Virus record (IMG/VR): IMGVR_UViG_3300002144_000477
Span: 1 to 64,000 of that record
Length of the DNA: 64,000 nucleotides
DNA from: a virus
Direction: 5' to 3' (one strand)
The translations under genes and the position numbers were made by a program. The notes below the pieces were generated by a model that did no database searches, was not told where the DNA came from, and worked only from the letters and a program-made list of their open reading frames with translations. Below, piece after piece: positions 43,901 through 50,336 of this stretch. Position 1 is the first letter of the stretch, and the number at the start of each line of letters is the position of its first letter.

Positions 43901-44332
43901 AGTGACTAAAGTTTGATCAGTGAACTGGTCCCATGCAACATTTACATTTGTGGGAGCAGTAGCAAATCCTAAATCAACCTGCATACCTGTGACATTTGTC
44001 TCAGCCATTAGATCGCCAACGCTTGCCCAACTTAATACTCCGTTTCCGTCAGTAGTTAATACGTAGCCGTCAAGTCCGCCGTCAATTTTAATATCGCTCG
44101 GTAAGCCTAACTGTACCTTAGAGTCGCCTGAAATCGAATCACCACTAATTGTTATGGTGCCAATTTTTCCGCCTGCTGGAGCATGTAAAGAATGCTCTGG
44201 CGTATTTGTGTTTACACCGATTCGGCCATTGGCAACATCAAGGTAGAGTAAATCAGTTTCAAATGCTAGATCGTTACCGTCCCGTTCTAAATTAGACGAT
44301 AACATTCCACCGGAAATTTTACCTAAGGCCAT
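40976..44332 (-). CDS. Large virion protein with PKD-type domains, 1118 aa
   Basis: N-terminus ALGKISGGMLSSNLERDGNDLAFETDLLYLDVANGRIGVNT is a fibre-joining region shared with cyanophage structural proteins. At least four PKD-like Ig domains follow, with the diagnostic DFGDGTTSTDEYPTHLY, SIDWGDGTI, WDWGNGDI and SFGDNETAG plus HTY/HAY turns. PKD domains serve in carbohydrate or surface contact. The C-terminus is beta-rich with a GIDSSADSTNGWLDCNAS segment. Predicted host-contact appendage. A Shine-Dalgarno TAAGGAG is present. Confidence 0.8.
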   Translation of the reverse strand: MALGKISGGMLSSNLERDGNDLAFETDLLYLDVANGRIGVNTNTPEHSLHAPAGGKIGTITISGDSISGDSKVQLGLPSDIKIDGGLDGYVLTTDGNGVLSWASVGDLMAETNVTGMQVDLGFATAPTNVNVAWDQFTDQTLVTNAINELNQTALNIAKGTYVGAVDFASNATAGPSPLSVAFTPSYVGTPTDFLWDFGDGTTSTDEYPTHLYDNLAGGNFTVIFKAYNANGTLAGDSTQGAIGSWDDNTKSDYILLYTPTPIPSIVIGDSSIDTTTTTTVTNLSQYSTSYSIDWGDGTIATPASDWSSLDHTYINAGGDELYAVALTATSDTAGPTPVTVVGADANVRVYSIHDPDFTANTLRVVNQQATSGGEVIFTNITSSNPGNTSTFPLNAYVWDWGNGDINSITIQPGLAGNPGATLTHAFALTESNQLSGTTQTFDVRLSVLNGHSSSPFTKPQPITIVVEPEVRSEFSATSLTVSDRIGDTAQDGYVFTDYRTGANRAEFEFTALSQHATTYTWSFGDNETAGPLTDGLNGTVAGGPITHAYLNAGNKTVSLEVSGQPDTIPQTTVTSKNAYITIKALPIEPGSLSSKQIVISNESQGSSPLLAYSATNNTLGAIPDAGTAVTRIATLDNLVSTPVTGVSSSKSGTLSALVSGQVAGQVIFDSQTSKVGVYDSLSIIADGDAHDAISPSEYPSGLYKVFAASITHSFVDVSDGYNNLQMSHTTSGSTNEIGFVKDSLTAVPTIDISSADVTQKNAGDVTYISGIPYYSNGGVVSLNGVAVTNWIGQTYTDTVAPLRVASANNFESTVGSIVQLQNYSYADIDGASTYLNNGIPVANTGNTSSYQFGELDVLINGTAHAVSTLSITLDNVNGSSVPVELPTKINVYSQASTGVNELLIPVAPSLGGGFSDNGRRVSLGLLGDNPAYTPANFYVDNAWDGAELVAGTPEAIVRWGVLTHFDDEDFSVGYLPAGPDLVTDRAGAQYFTFAFRRSLLANFDITLTGKISGMWIAAPGTGIDSSADSTNGWLDCNASYAGAGLPGTNTAAGGNGLSGCAVTSNDRIPLGTVIDNQSYTMTIGSENFSNAVGKNCLVRIRLERNDYISAISIGVAS

Positions 44333-44345
44333 ATATGTTTACTCC

Positions 44346-44783
44346 TTAGTCAGCGTCGGTACTATTAATGTTATAAATTACAACAATTCTATTAGGGTTA
44401 GATCCTGGCGCCGGTGGCGGGCTAGTAAAAGTAATAGTTGAAGTTCCTACGCTAGTAGATAATGTATAGCTTATCAGCGGCTGTTGGTAGACTCCGCCAA
44501 CAAACACTATAATGTCAGACTCCGTAGCTACCGTGTAATCTAGCACAAAGTCAGTCGTTGTTCCATCGCCGACAGTATCCTGTAATTGCAATAATGTGGT
44601 ACCCACTCTTGCCATTGAGCGCCAAACATTATTAATTGCATACTCTATCTTACCGCTAGCTAAGTTTAATCGAACCATCCCGTCGACTAAAAAGTCAGGC
44701 GAATCACTAAGATCAGTGGACAATGGCAATACTACTGCTTTTTTCTGATTGCCAAGTTTTGGTGCTTTCATCGAACGTGCCAT
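44346..44783 (-). CDS. Fibre-module structural protein, 145 aa
   Basis: Basic start (MARSMKAPKLGNQKKAVVLP), then FLVDGMVRLNLASGKIEYAINNVWRSMARVG and a module VFVGGVYQQPLISYTL...TITFTSPPP that resembles the INGVxQ...TLTFTEAP unit of two larger fibres. AAGGTAG precedes the ATG. Short gaps on both sides place it in the same late operon. Confidence 0.65.
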   Translation of the reverse strand: MARSMKAPKLGNQKKAVVLPLSTDLSDSPDFLVDGMVRLNLASGKIEYAINNVWRSMARVGTTLLQLQDTVGDGTTTDFVLDYTVATESDIIVFVGGVYQQPLISYTLSTSVGTSTITFTSPPPAPGSNPNRIVVIYNINSTDAD

Positions 44784-44795
44784 GTTTTTTCTACC

Positions 44796-45107
44796 TTAAA
44801 TTTCTGCGTAACTGCAAGTAGCAAATACTACGTTGTCTACGCTAGCAGTTGCCTGGACTTTATCACCGTTATCTAATAACATTTTTTCAGTGCCGTCAAT
44901 AATCAATGTGTCGTTTGCATTAATTGAGACCTGTCCATAAATCATATTTGTACTTCCAGCAGTATCTCCTGACGGGACTGCATAGATATCAACAGTTACT
45001 GCTGAACTATGCGTATTGTGAAAGTACACAACAGTTATTGCTCTGCCATTGCTGTCTGGTAAAATAGATGTTGCTGTGCTTGTTAGCGTTGTGCTTTTGA
45101 GTGCCAT
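44796..45107 (-). CDS. Small beta-rich structural protein, 103 aa
   Basis: Pattern TVVYFHNTHSSAVTVDIYAVPSGDTAGSTNMIYGQVSI...DTLIIDGTEKMLLDNGDKVQATAS suggests a single beta-sandwich, as in small accessory proteins of fibre clusters in marine T4-like phages. AAGGATAA is ahead of the ATG. No catalytic motif. Confidence 0.6.
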   Translation of the reverse strand: MALKSTTLTSTATSILPDSNGRAITVVYFHNTHSSAVTVDIYAVPSGDTAGSTNMIYGQVSINANDTLIIDGTEKMLLDNGDKVQATASVDNVVFATCSYAEI

Positions 45108-45117
45108 CTGGTTATCC

Positions 45118-45639
45118 TTAAAAAATCAATGAGTAAATAAACGCTGTGCGTTTTGTTGCTAACTCTTCATTTGTTGCTGTGTCATTGGTTACGTATACCC
45201 CGCTACCGCCTGCGCCAACTGTAGCAAATGTTAGTGTTACATTAGCAGGAACATTAACAATGGAAAATCCAGCAATACTTAAATTGCCTCCTAGTTCCGG
45301 TGTTAAATCATCAACTACTGCTTGCAAACCATTTGACGCTAAAAGTATGTCGCTCCACGACGCCCCGGCATCGGTTGTTACTTTGAATTTGTCGTCTGTT
45401 TCGTCAAACACTAAAGATGCGTTTGGTAGCGATCCTCTATCAACTTCAATTCCGGCTTTTTGTTGGCCTGTTATACCAGCACTTGCTTCTCCATCATTGA
45501 GCACAATAATGCGGTCGGTTATAACCGAATCCGTTGACGAAATAGTTGCTTGTGTGCCTGCAACGGTCAAGTTACCAGTAATGGTAACTTCTGGAGCAGT
45601 AATAAAATAATGATCGCTTACTTGTTTAACTGATGGCAT
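45118..45639 (-). CDS. Fibre-module structural protein, 173 aa
   Basis: GNLTVAGTQATISSTDSVITDRIIVLNDG and FDETDDKFKVTTDAGASWSDILLA match a module of the 576-aa fibre; DLTPELGGNLSIAGFSIVNVP matches the 392-aa and 468-aa proteins. It seems a short single-module paralogue. AAGGTG lies before the start and CATAAATA 28 bases upstream. Confidence 0.65.
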   Translation of the reverse strand: MPSVKQVSDHYFITAPEVTITGNLTVAGTQATISSTDSVITDRIIVLNDGEASAGITGQQKAGIEVDRGSLPNASLVFDETDDKFKVTTDAGASWSDILLASNGLQAVVDDLTPELGGNLSIAGFSIVNVPANVTLTFATVGAGGSGVYVTNDTATNEELATKRTAFIYSLIF

Positions 45640-45666
45640 TTGGGTATCACCTTATGTTTCTTGTAG

Positions 45667-45674
45667 TATTTATG
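45667..45674 (-). promoter_or_regulatory. Putative late promoter (CATAAATA)
   Basis: CATAAATA on the minus strand, 27 bases before the 173-aa gene; expected to drive the 45.6 to 39.6 kb fibre genes. Confidence 0.55.
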
Positions 45675-45685
45675 CTTAGATGATC

Positions 45686-46027
45686 TTACGGAGAAACTAA
45701 ACCTACTGTATCACCGAATACTTTTGATGCCCCTACTACCCAACTAAACTTGCTTCCATTTGGGTGCATTACCCAATCAGGGTGAATTTCAAGTATATTA
45801 AACGTACCTAATGTAATGTGAGTTGCAGTGATGGTCATTTCCCCGGGGTTTTTAATTCTCCTGACTAGCACACACTCGCTTGTTCCGTGTGCAGTTTTTA
45901 CACTAAATGTAGTAGTATTAATTTGCTTAATTATATCTCCCACTAATGGTCCGTTACCGTTTAGCACATACGCGGTACTAGATATTAAGTCAACACCGTT
46001 AAAATATTTTAAATCAATTAGCATCAT
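45686..46027 (-). CDS. Small hypothetical protein after gp23, 113 aa
   Basis: Predicted start 46027 (MMLIDLKYFNGVDLISSTAYV); an ATG 3 bases later is possible. Beta-rich with LVGDIIKQINTTTFSVKT, TSECVLVRRIKNPGEMTI and WVMHPNGSKFSWVVGASK. No family named. The perfect TATAAATA ends 5 bases before the ATG and no Shine-Dalgarno exists, so a leaderless mRNA is predicted. Confidence 0.55.
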   Translation of the reverse strand: MMLIDLKYFNGVDLISSTAYVLNGNGPLVGDIIKQINTTTFSVKTAHGTSECVLVRRIKNPGEMTITATHITLGTFNILEIHPDWVMHPNGSKFSWVVGASKVFGDTVGLVSP

Positions 46028-46032
46028 AGTTA

Positions 46033-46040
46033 TATTTATA
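46033..46040 (-). promoter_or_regulatory. Late promoter abutting the start codon (perfect TATAAATA)
   Basis: TATAAATA, TAACT, ATG on the minus strand, directly after the gp23 terminator. The expected start site is the A of the ATG at 46027. Confidence 0.65.
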
Positions 46041-46048
46041 GTCATAAG

Positions 46049-46070
46049 AAAAGGGTCCGAAGACCCTTTT
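46049..46070 (-). terminator. Terminator after major capsid gene
   Basis: AAAAGGGTC and GACCCTTTT pair over 9 bp around CGAA (TTCG read leftward, the stable UUCG tetraloop). It lies 27 bases after the gp23 stop. Confidence 0.88.
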
Positions 46071-46096
46071 CTGTTTTATCAACTTCTAATTTAAAA

Positions 46097-47269
46097 TTAG
46101 ATGAATGATAGGTTGCTTACAGCAATGCTTTCTAGGTAGTCGGCAGCGTTACCTAAGCTAGATGCTGTGTTTGTTAACTCAACATAGCCGTAACGTGTCA
46201 TAAAGCCAACTACTGGCTCTAGAGTGTTTGGATCTAGAACAACACCAGAACTCATCAATGGAACGTATGGGCAGTAAAATGCTGCTGCATCGCTCTCAGC
46301 TGAGCCTTTGTAACCAACTAGTACTGGAGCAAGATCGCTAGCGAAACTGTCAACAAATACCTTCATTGCACCGTTCAATGTACCAACCATCTTAGTGTTA
46401 GTTGGTGCTTCGAATGTACCTTCTGTAGTGCGAGCAAAAGCAGAAGTAGTAGCAGACTGAAGAACAGTTAGTGCAGCTGGGCTTACAACGGCCCAGTTAC
46501 CAGCACCGCGACGTGTACGCTGAGCGATACGGTTAGCGGCACGGTTAACGATAACTGCTAATGCAGCATGCTCGTCACCAACGAAAGTTGCTGTACCAGA
46601 TACAGCGGCTTGGTCGTAGCTGAAGCCTGTAGAAGCTAGTGAACGTAGTGAACCTAGGATCTCTTGGTCGATTTCAACCGTGATTTCCTGTGCTAAAGCA
46701 GCCATAATTTCTGCTTCAACATCGATACCGTGCATTGCTTGTGCATCTTGCGCGGCTTCGAATGTCCAACGTGCTGATAACTTACGTGTCTTAGCTTCAA
46801 CAACTTGCTTCATGATCTGTACGTTGATCTTATTACCTGCGTAACCTTCCATTGCAGTTGCAGAACCAGGAGCAACACCAGCGGCTGTGCCAGAGTAGGC
46901 AGTAGCAACTTTAAATGGGCTCAATGCTTCTTCACCAGCAGTAGCGCCGGTTGCACCTGAACCTACGTTATCCGCATAGCGAACACGTAGAGTATGGATT
47001 TGGCTAACTGGACCTGTCATTGGCTGAACACCAATGATGTCGTTAGCAATAACTGTCGGCATAACGCGACGGATAACCGGTAGAATTACACGGTTTAGTG
47101 TTGCGACGTTACCTACAGATGTTGCGCCACCTGTAGCAGATTCGCTAACTAGGTGCTTACGTGTGTTTTCAAGAATAACACTCATGTTGTTACGCTTGGA
47201 ACCGTTTAAGCCTTCTAGTAGGGCATCTTTTGTTTCGCCCCAACGGCTTTCTAATAATGCTTGTTTCAT
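46097..47269 (-). CDS. 23: Major capsid protein gp23
   Basis: 390 aa, shorter than T4's 521, so likely without the T4 insertion domain. The propeptide (to about residue 43) ends HLVSES, the probable gp21 cut after E43. The HK97-type core opens NVATLNRVILPVIRRVMPTVIANDIIGVQPMTGPVSQIHTLRVRY, a standard gp23 block. The ending is VLDPNTLEPVVGFMTRYGYVEL. It forms the hexamers of the head. Ribosome site AGGAGATAA, terminator downstream. Confidence 0.95.
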   Translation of the reverse strand: MKQALLESRWGETKDALLEGLNGSKRNNMSVILENTRKHLVSESATGGATSVGNVATLNRVILPVIRRVMPTVIANDIIGVQPMTGPVSQIHTLRVRYADNVGSGATGATAGEEALSPFKVATAYSGTAAGVAPGSATAMEGYAGNKINVQIMKQVVEAKTRKLSARWTFEAAQDAQAMHGIDVEAEIMAALAQEITVEIDQEILGSLRSLASTGFSYDQAAVSGTATFVGDEHAALAVIVNRAANRIAQRTRRGAGNWAVVSPAALTVLQSATTSAFARTTEGTFEAPTNTKMVGTLNGAMKVFVDSFASDLAPVLVGYKGSAESDAAAFYCPYVPLMSSGVVLDPNTLEPVVGFMTRYGYVELTNTASSLGNAADYLESIAVSNLSFI

Positions 47270-47299
47270 TTTTACCTTATCTCCTATGGGTATAGTAAT

Positions 47300-48409
47300 T
47301 TATTTAAGCCCTGCTAGCTTCTTCAACTCAATGACATTAGCATCGTCGTTTTGAGTTGCGGCTGTTTTAGTAGCAGTTTTCTTATCTCCAGTTACTGCGG
47401 AACTTTCTGTTACCAAACGCTTTTCAGATTTTGGTTGTACAGATGAGTTACCGCCTAGTACTGCTGGTAGATACTTTTCGTATGCCTTCTGCAAATTTGC
47501 AGTTTGCACAGATTCTAAAAGCTCGCTCATTACAGCGGCTTTTTCCTTGTTTAAAGGCTTTAGTAGTGCGGACATTGACTTAGTACGCTCTACACTTTCC
47601 TTTATAACTTGGATTTCTTTGTTTTTCAACTCAGCGATAGATTTTGCTTCGTGAATAGCCTTGTCAGCTTCAGCTAATTTAGTATGGCCTTCATCGATTT
47701 GTTTCTTTAGTTTTGCAACTTCAGCATTTTCATTTAAATGCGTACCTGCAAATTCACTAACAAACGCTTCGAAGATTTTACGACCAAACATGTTCTCACG
47801 AGCAAGTGTGATATCTTCTTTGAGTTGAGTCAATTCGGACTCTAGGTTGGAAGCAACCATTTCCTTAACAAGTTTTGCACTCTTAGAAACAAAAGCTTCT
47901 TGTAGTTGAACCATTTTAGATTTGGCTTCAGCTATTAAGCGTACTTTAGTTTCTACAACTGCTTGCTTGTCTTTTTCGAATTCTTGAAGTTCTTCGGCTA
48001 ATGCCTTAACTACGAATTCTTCTAGCTTACCAATACTGTTTTCGTATTGTTTGCGGTCGGAACGTAGTTCTTTGATTTCTTCGGCAAGTTTAGTAACCAT
48101 AAAGCTATCAAACTTGTTAGCACCTTCCATCATGCGAGCAGTATACTTCGCACGGTCGGCTGCCATTTGTTTCTTCTCAGTATTGAACTCTGCGATTTCT
48201 TCAGATAAGGATTCGGTAACCATCTTGTCTAGAGCCTCTACCATTACGCTTTTATCGTGGGTGTATTTCTGAGAAAATTCATCACGCAATTCGCTACGAA
48301 TTTCTTCGCGAGCTTCAGTTAGCTTAGTTTCCCAAGCTTCATTAATTGCTTGACGAGTTTCATCATTTACAATGCCACTTTCTAACAATGGTTTTAAAGC
48401 ATCAAACAT
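47300..48409 (-). CDS. 22: Prohead core scaffold gp22
   Basis: 369 aa, rich in Glu, Lys and Ala with long coiled coils (RKQYENSIGKLEEFVVKALAEELQEFEKDK and similar repeats). Place between gp21 and gp23 is as in T4. The scaffold is degraded by gp21 after assembly. The extreme C-terminus NVIELKKLAGLK carries the LAG motif found in other head-region proteins. MFDALKPLLESGIV begins the chain. Confidence 0.85.
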   Translation of the reverse strand: MFDALKPLLESGIVNDETRQAINEAWETKLTEAREEIRSELRDEFSQKYTHDKSVMVEALDKMVTESLSEEIAEFNTEKKQMAADRAKYTARMMEGANKFDSFMVTKLAEEIKELRSDRKQYENSIGKLEEFVVKALAEELQEFEKDKQAVVETKVRLIAEAKSKMVQLQEAFVSKSAKLVKEMVASNLESELTQLKEDITLARENMFGRKIFEAFVSEFAGTHLNENAEVAKLKKQIDEGHTKLAEADKAIHEAKSIAELKNKEIQVIKESVERTKSMSALLKPLNKEKAAVMSELLESVQTANLQKAYEKYLPAVLGGNSSVQPKSEKRLVTESSAVTGDKKTATKTAATQNDDANVIELKKLAGLK

Positions 48410-48424
48410 TGACTTTCTCCTGTC

Positions 48425-49060
48425 TTATAGTTTCAGTTCGTTGATAAGGCGTGTCACTGCCTCTTTTAGGTACTTTTGTACTTTTTGATCATGTACTGCG
48501 TCTTTGGCCGTTTCAAGGGCTTGATGGCCCCCGCGCATATTAAGTAGACTTTCATAAATCGCTCTTGGATATGCATGTGGAGCACTTGGTTGTGCTACAA
48601 TGTCAACTGTAACAATATCGAAATTGCTGACATGACCTGACGCTTCACTTACGTCGCCTGAACCACGTGAACTAACACCTAGTTTAACACCTGCTTCAAG
48701 CATACTCTTTACCATTTCTCCCATTGGAGTTGGTAAAATCTTTAACTTACCATGTCCGCATGGGCCATCCATCCACATATCTGTGATCATATGGCTCACA
48801 CGGTCTAGGTTAATTTTTAAATCATCTGGGTGATCTACTTCGCCGAGAACACTATAACCACCTTTGATTTGATCATTGATAGTTGAAACGGCTTGTTCGA
48901 TCTCCTTGACTGGGTAAACACGTTGGTTAGCATTTTTGACGCCTCCCTCGATGAAAATACCCTTCATGTAAAGACTCTTACGCCCGTCTGTGCTTTCATC
49001 GGATTCAATGACCATGTTAGCGCGGTCGAACGTTAGATTTTCTTTGAGATACAAAGCCAT
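48425..49060 (-). CDS. 21: Prohead protease gp21
   Basis: 211 aa (T4: 212). Catalytic His lies in GEVDHPDD and the Ser in LGVSSRGSGDV, typical of the S77 family; SLYMKGIFIEGGVKNANQRVYP is the usual start. It cuts gp23, the core and internal proteins after [IL]xE. GGAGC precedes the ATG. Confidence 0.93.
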   Translation of the reverse strand: MALYLKENLTFDRANMVIESDESTDGRKSLYMKGIFIEGGVKNANQRVYPVKEIEQAVSTINDQIKGGYSVLGEVDHPDDLKINLDRVSHMITDMWMDGPCGHGKLKILPTPMGEMVKSMLEAGVKLGVSSRGSGDVSEASGHVSNFDIVTVDIVAQPSAPHAYPRAIYESLLNMRGGHQALETAKDAVHDQKVQKYLKEAVTRLINELKL

Positions 49061-49073
49061 ATTGTGCTCCTAT

Positions 49074-49907
49074 TTACTCAGCGGATTTAGCTTTTGGTGC
49101 AGACTCTAAACCCTGATTGCCACCCGGAACGTTTTTGTTTCCAGTTGCAATTAGTTTAGCAGTTGGTGCTTTACCACCAGCTTCGTCGCCACCTTTAACG
49201 ATATTAGCAGTTGTGCCGCCCATGTCGTTCTTACCAGCAACTACGCTAGACTTGTTGTCAGCGCCATCTATGTTTTTTACACCAGCAACTTTTTCTACGT
49301 ATTCACGTAGTTTTGCTAGTTCTTCGTCGCCTGTGTCTGTGTCTTCTTCGTCGTCCATTTCTTCGTCAGATTCAGAAACTGTATCTTCTTCGGCAACTTC
49401 TTCTTCGAACTGGATGCCTTCTTCTGCTGGAAGCTCTTCAACTTCGTCGCTTAGGTCAGCCATGTCATGGTCTTGCATGTCGTGATCGCCATCGGCGTCA
49501 GCATCTACCATGCCCATGATTTTGTCAAATTCTGCTTTTAATTCGTCGATGGCAGATTCGATATCCATGATGTCGCCTTTAGTAGCAGGCTCTTCATCGT
49601 CTTCGTCGCCTGTGTCCATTGCCATGTCATCTTCTTCATCGTCTTCGTCGCCCATAAACGCAAATTCTTTTTCAGACTCATCGTCTTCGTCTTCTTCTTC
49701 GTTTACGCCTTCTTCGTCAGCCGATACATCGTTAGCTAAATCGCCAACTTCGTCTGTACTGATTTCAGCTTCGTCCGTGACTTCTTCGTCCATTAAGGAT
49801 TCGTAAATGCTACGGCTTTTTTCTAAGACAATGTCGTGAAATAATTCACGGGCTTTGTCCTCTTGTTCATTAATAATGAACTCAATTAACTTTTCATACT
49901 TGTTCAT
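49074..49907 (-). CDS. Acidic prohead core protein (gp67/gp68-like), 277 aa
   Basis: ATG 49907 (MNKYEKLIEFIINEQEDKARELFHDIVLEKSRSIYESL) with a strong GAGGAG upstream. The N-terminal helix type and position gp20-core-gp21 match T4 gp67/gp68. The middle is extraordinarily acidic, runs of Asp and Glu over about 150 residues, with EYVEKVAGVKN after it. Core proteins fill the prohead and are removed by gp21. The upstream in-frame extension comes from an 18-bp tandem repeat and is not coding. Confidence 0.7.
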   Translation of the reverse strand: MNKYEKLIEFIINEQEDKARELFHDIVLEKSRSIYESLMDEEVTDEAEISTDEVGDLANDVSADEEGVNEEEDEDDESEKEFAFMGDEDDEEDDMAMDTGDEDDEEPATKGDIMDIESAIDELKAEFDKIMGMVDADADGDHDMQDHDMADLSDEVEELPAEEGIQFEEEVAEEDTVSESDEEMDDEEDTDTGDEELAKLREYVEKVAGVKNIDGADNKSSVVAGKNDMGGTTANIVKGGDEAGGKAPTAKLIATGNKNVPGGNQGLESAPKAKSAE

Positions 49908-49931
49908 AGGAACTCCTCTCGTGATTAGTAA

Positions 49932-49969
49932 ATAGTAATAAGGCTTTGCATAGTAATAAGGCTTTGCAT
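49932..49969. repeat. 18-bp tandem duplication in leader
   Basis: Unit ATAGTAATAAGGCTTTGC occurs twice head to tail plus two further bases, 25 bases before the prohead core ATG. Confidence 0.9.
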
Positions 49970-49988
49970 CCAATTACCTTTGTACTAT

Positions 49989-49996
49989 TATTTACA
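49989..49996 (-). promoter_or_regulatory. Putative late promoter (TGTAAATA)
   Basis: TGTAAATA on the minus strand, upstream of the prohead core gene and downstream of two hairpins. Would feed core, gp21, gp22 and gp23. Confidence 0.4.
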
Positions 49997-50001
49997 TATA
50001 T

Positions 50002-50026
50002 ACCGTTATTACTTTATAATAACGGT
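50002..50026. terminator. Hairpin, second of two after the 76-aa gene
   Basis: ACCGTTATT/AATAACGGT, 9-bp stem with 7-base loop; on the plus strand it is followed by GTTTTTT. May stop rightward readthrough or add to the leftward terminator. Confidence 0.5.
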
Positions 50027-50044
50027 GTTTTTTAAGCTCAAATT

Positions 50045-50071
50045 AAAAAAATACCCGTTTACAACGGGTAT
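50045..50071 (-). terminator. Rho-independent terminator after gp20 and 76-aa gene
   Basis: ATACCCGT and ACGGGTAT pair over 8 bp with a 5-base loop; read leftward T6 follows. It is 22 bases after the 76-aa gene stop. Confidence 0.85.
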
Positions 50072-50092
50072 CGCATTAAGATAAGTGTAGGA

Positions 50093-50323
50093 TTACGCTA
50101 AAGCTGCCGCATCGCCAGCATCACTTGGAGTGTACTGTTGAGCAATTTCGGTGGCTTTTTGTTCATTTTCAAATTTTCTAATGTCGTTGGAACTACGTAG
50201 GCGGTTTAAATGCCTTAGCGTTAATCGGACTTTCCGTGTGTCATCAACTGATAATACACTTTGATCGTCTTTTTCATTGAACTGCGGAGTTTCGGTAGAG
50301 TTAAAGAATTCAGTAATAAACAT
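50093..50323 (-). CDS. Small head-region protein between gp20 and core, 76 aa
   Basis: Start 50323 (MFITEFFNSTETPQFNEKDDQ) has AAGG ten bases upstream; the longer frame overlaps the portal gene. RKVRLTLRHLNRLRSSNDIRKFENEQK matches a short protein I know from this site in cyanophages. Position resembles T4 gp67. It is helical and basic. A role in prohead core formation is inferred. Confidence 0.6.
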   Translation of the reverse strand: MFITEFFNSTETPQFNEKDDQSVLSVDDTRKVRLTLRHLNRLRSSNDIRKFENEQKATEIAQQYTPSDAGDAAALA

Positions 50324-50336
50324 GTTTATATTTACC

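Noticed and set aside
49510-49806. Serine-rich plus-strand ORF
   Set aside because: Antisense of the Asp/Glu-rich prohead core protein; composition follows from the complement of GAA/GAC codons.
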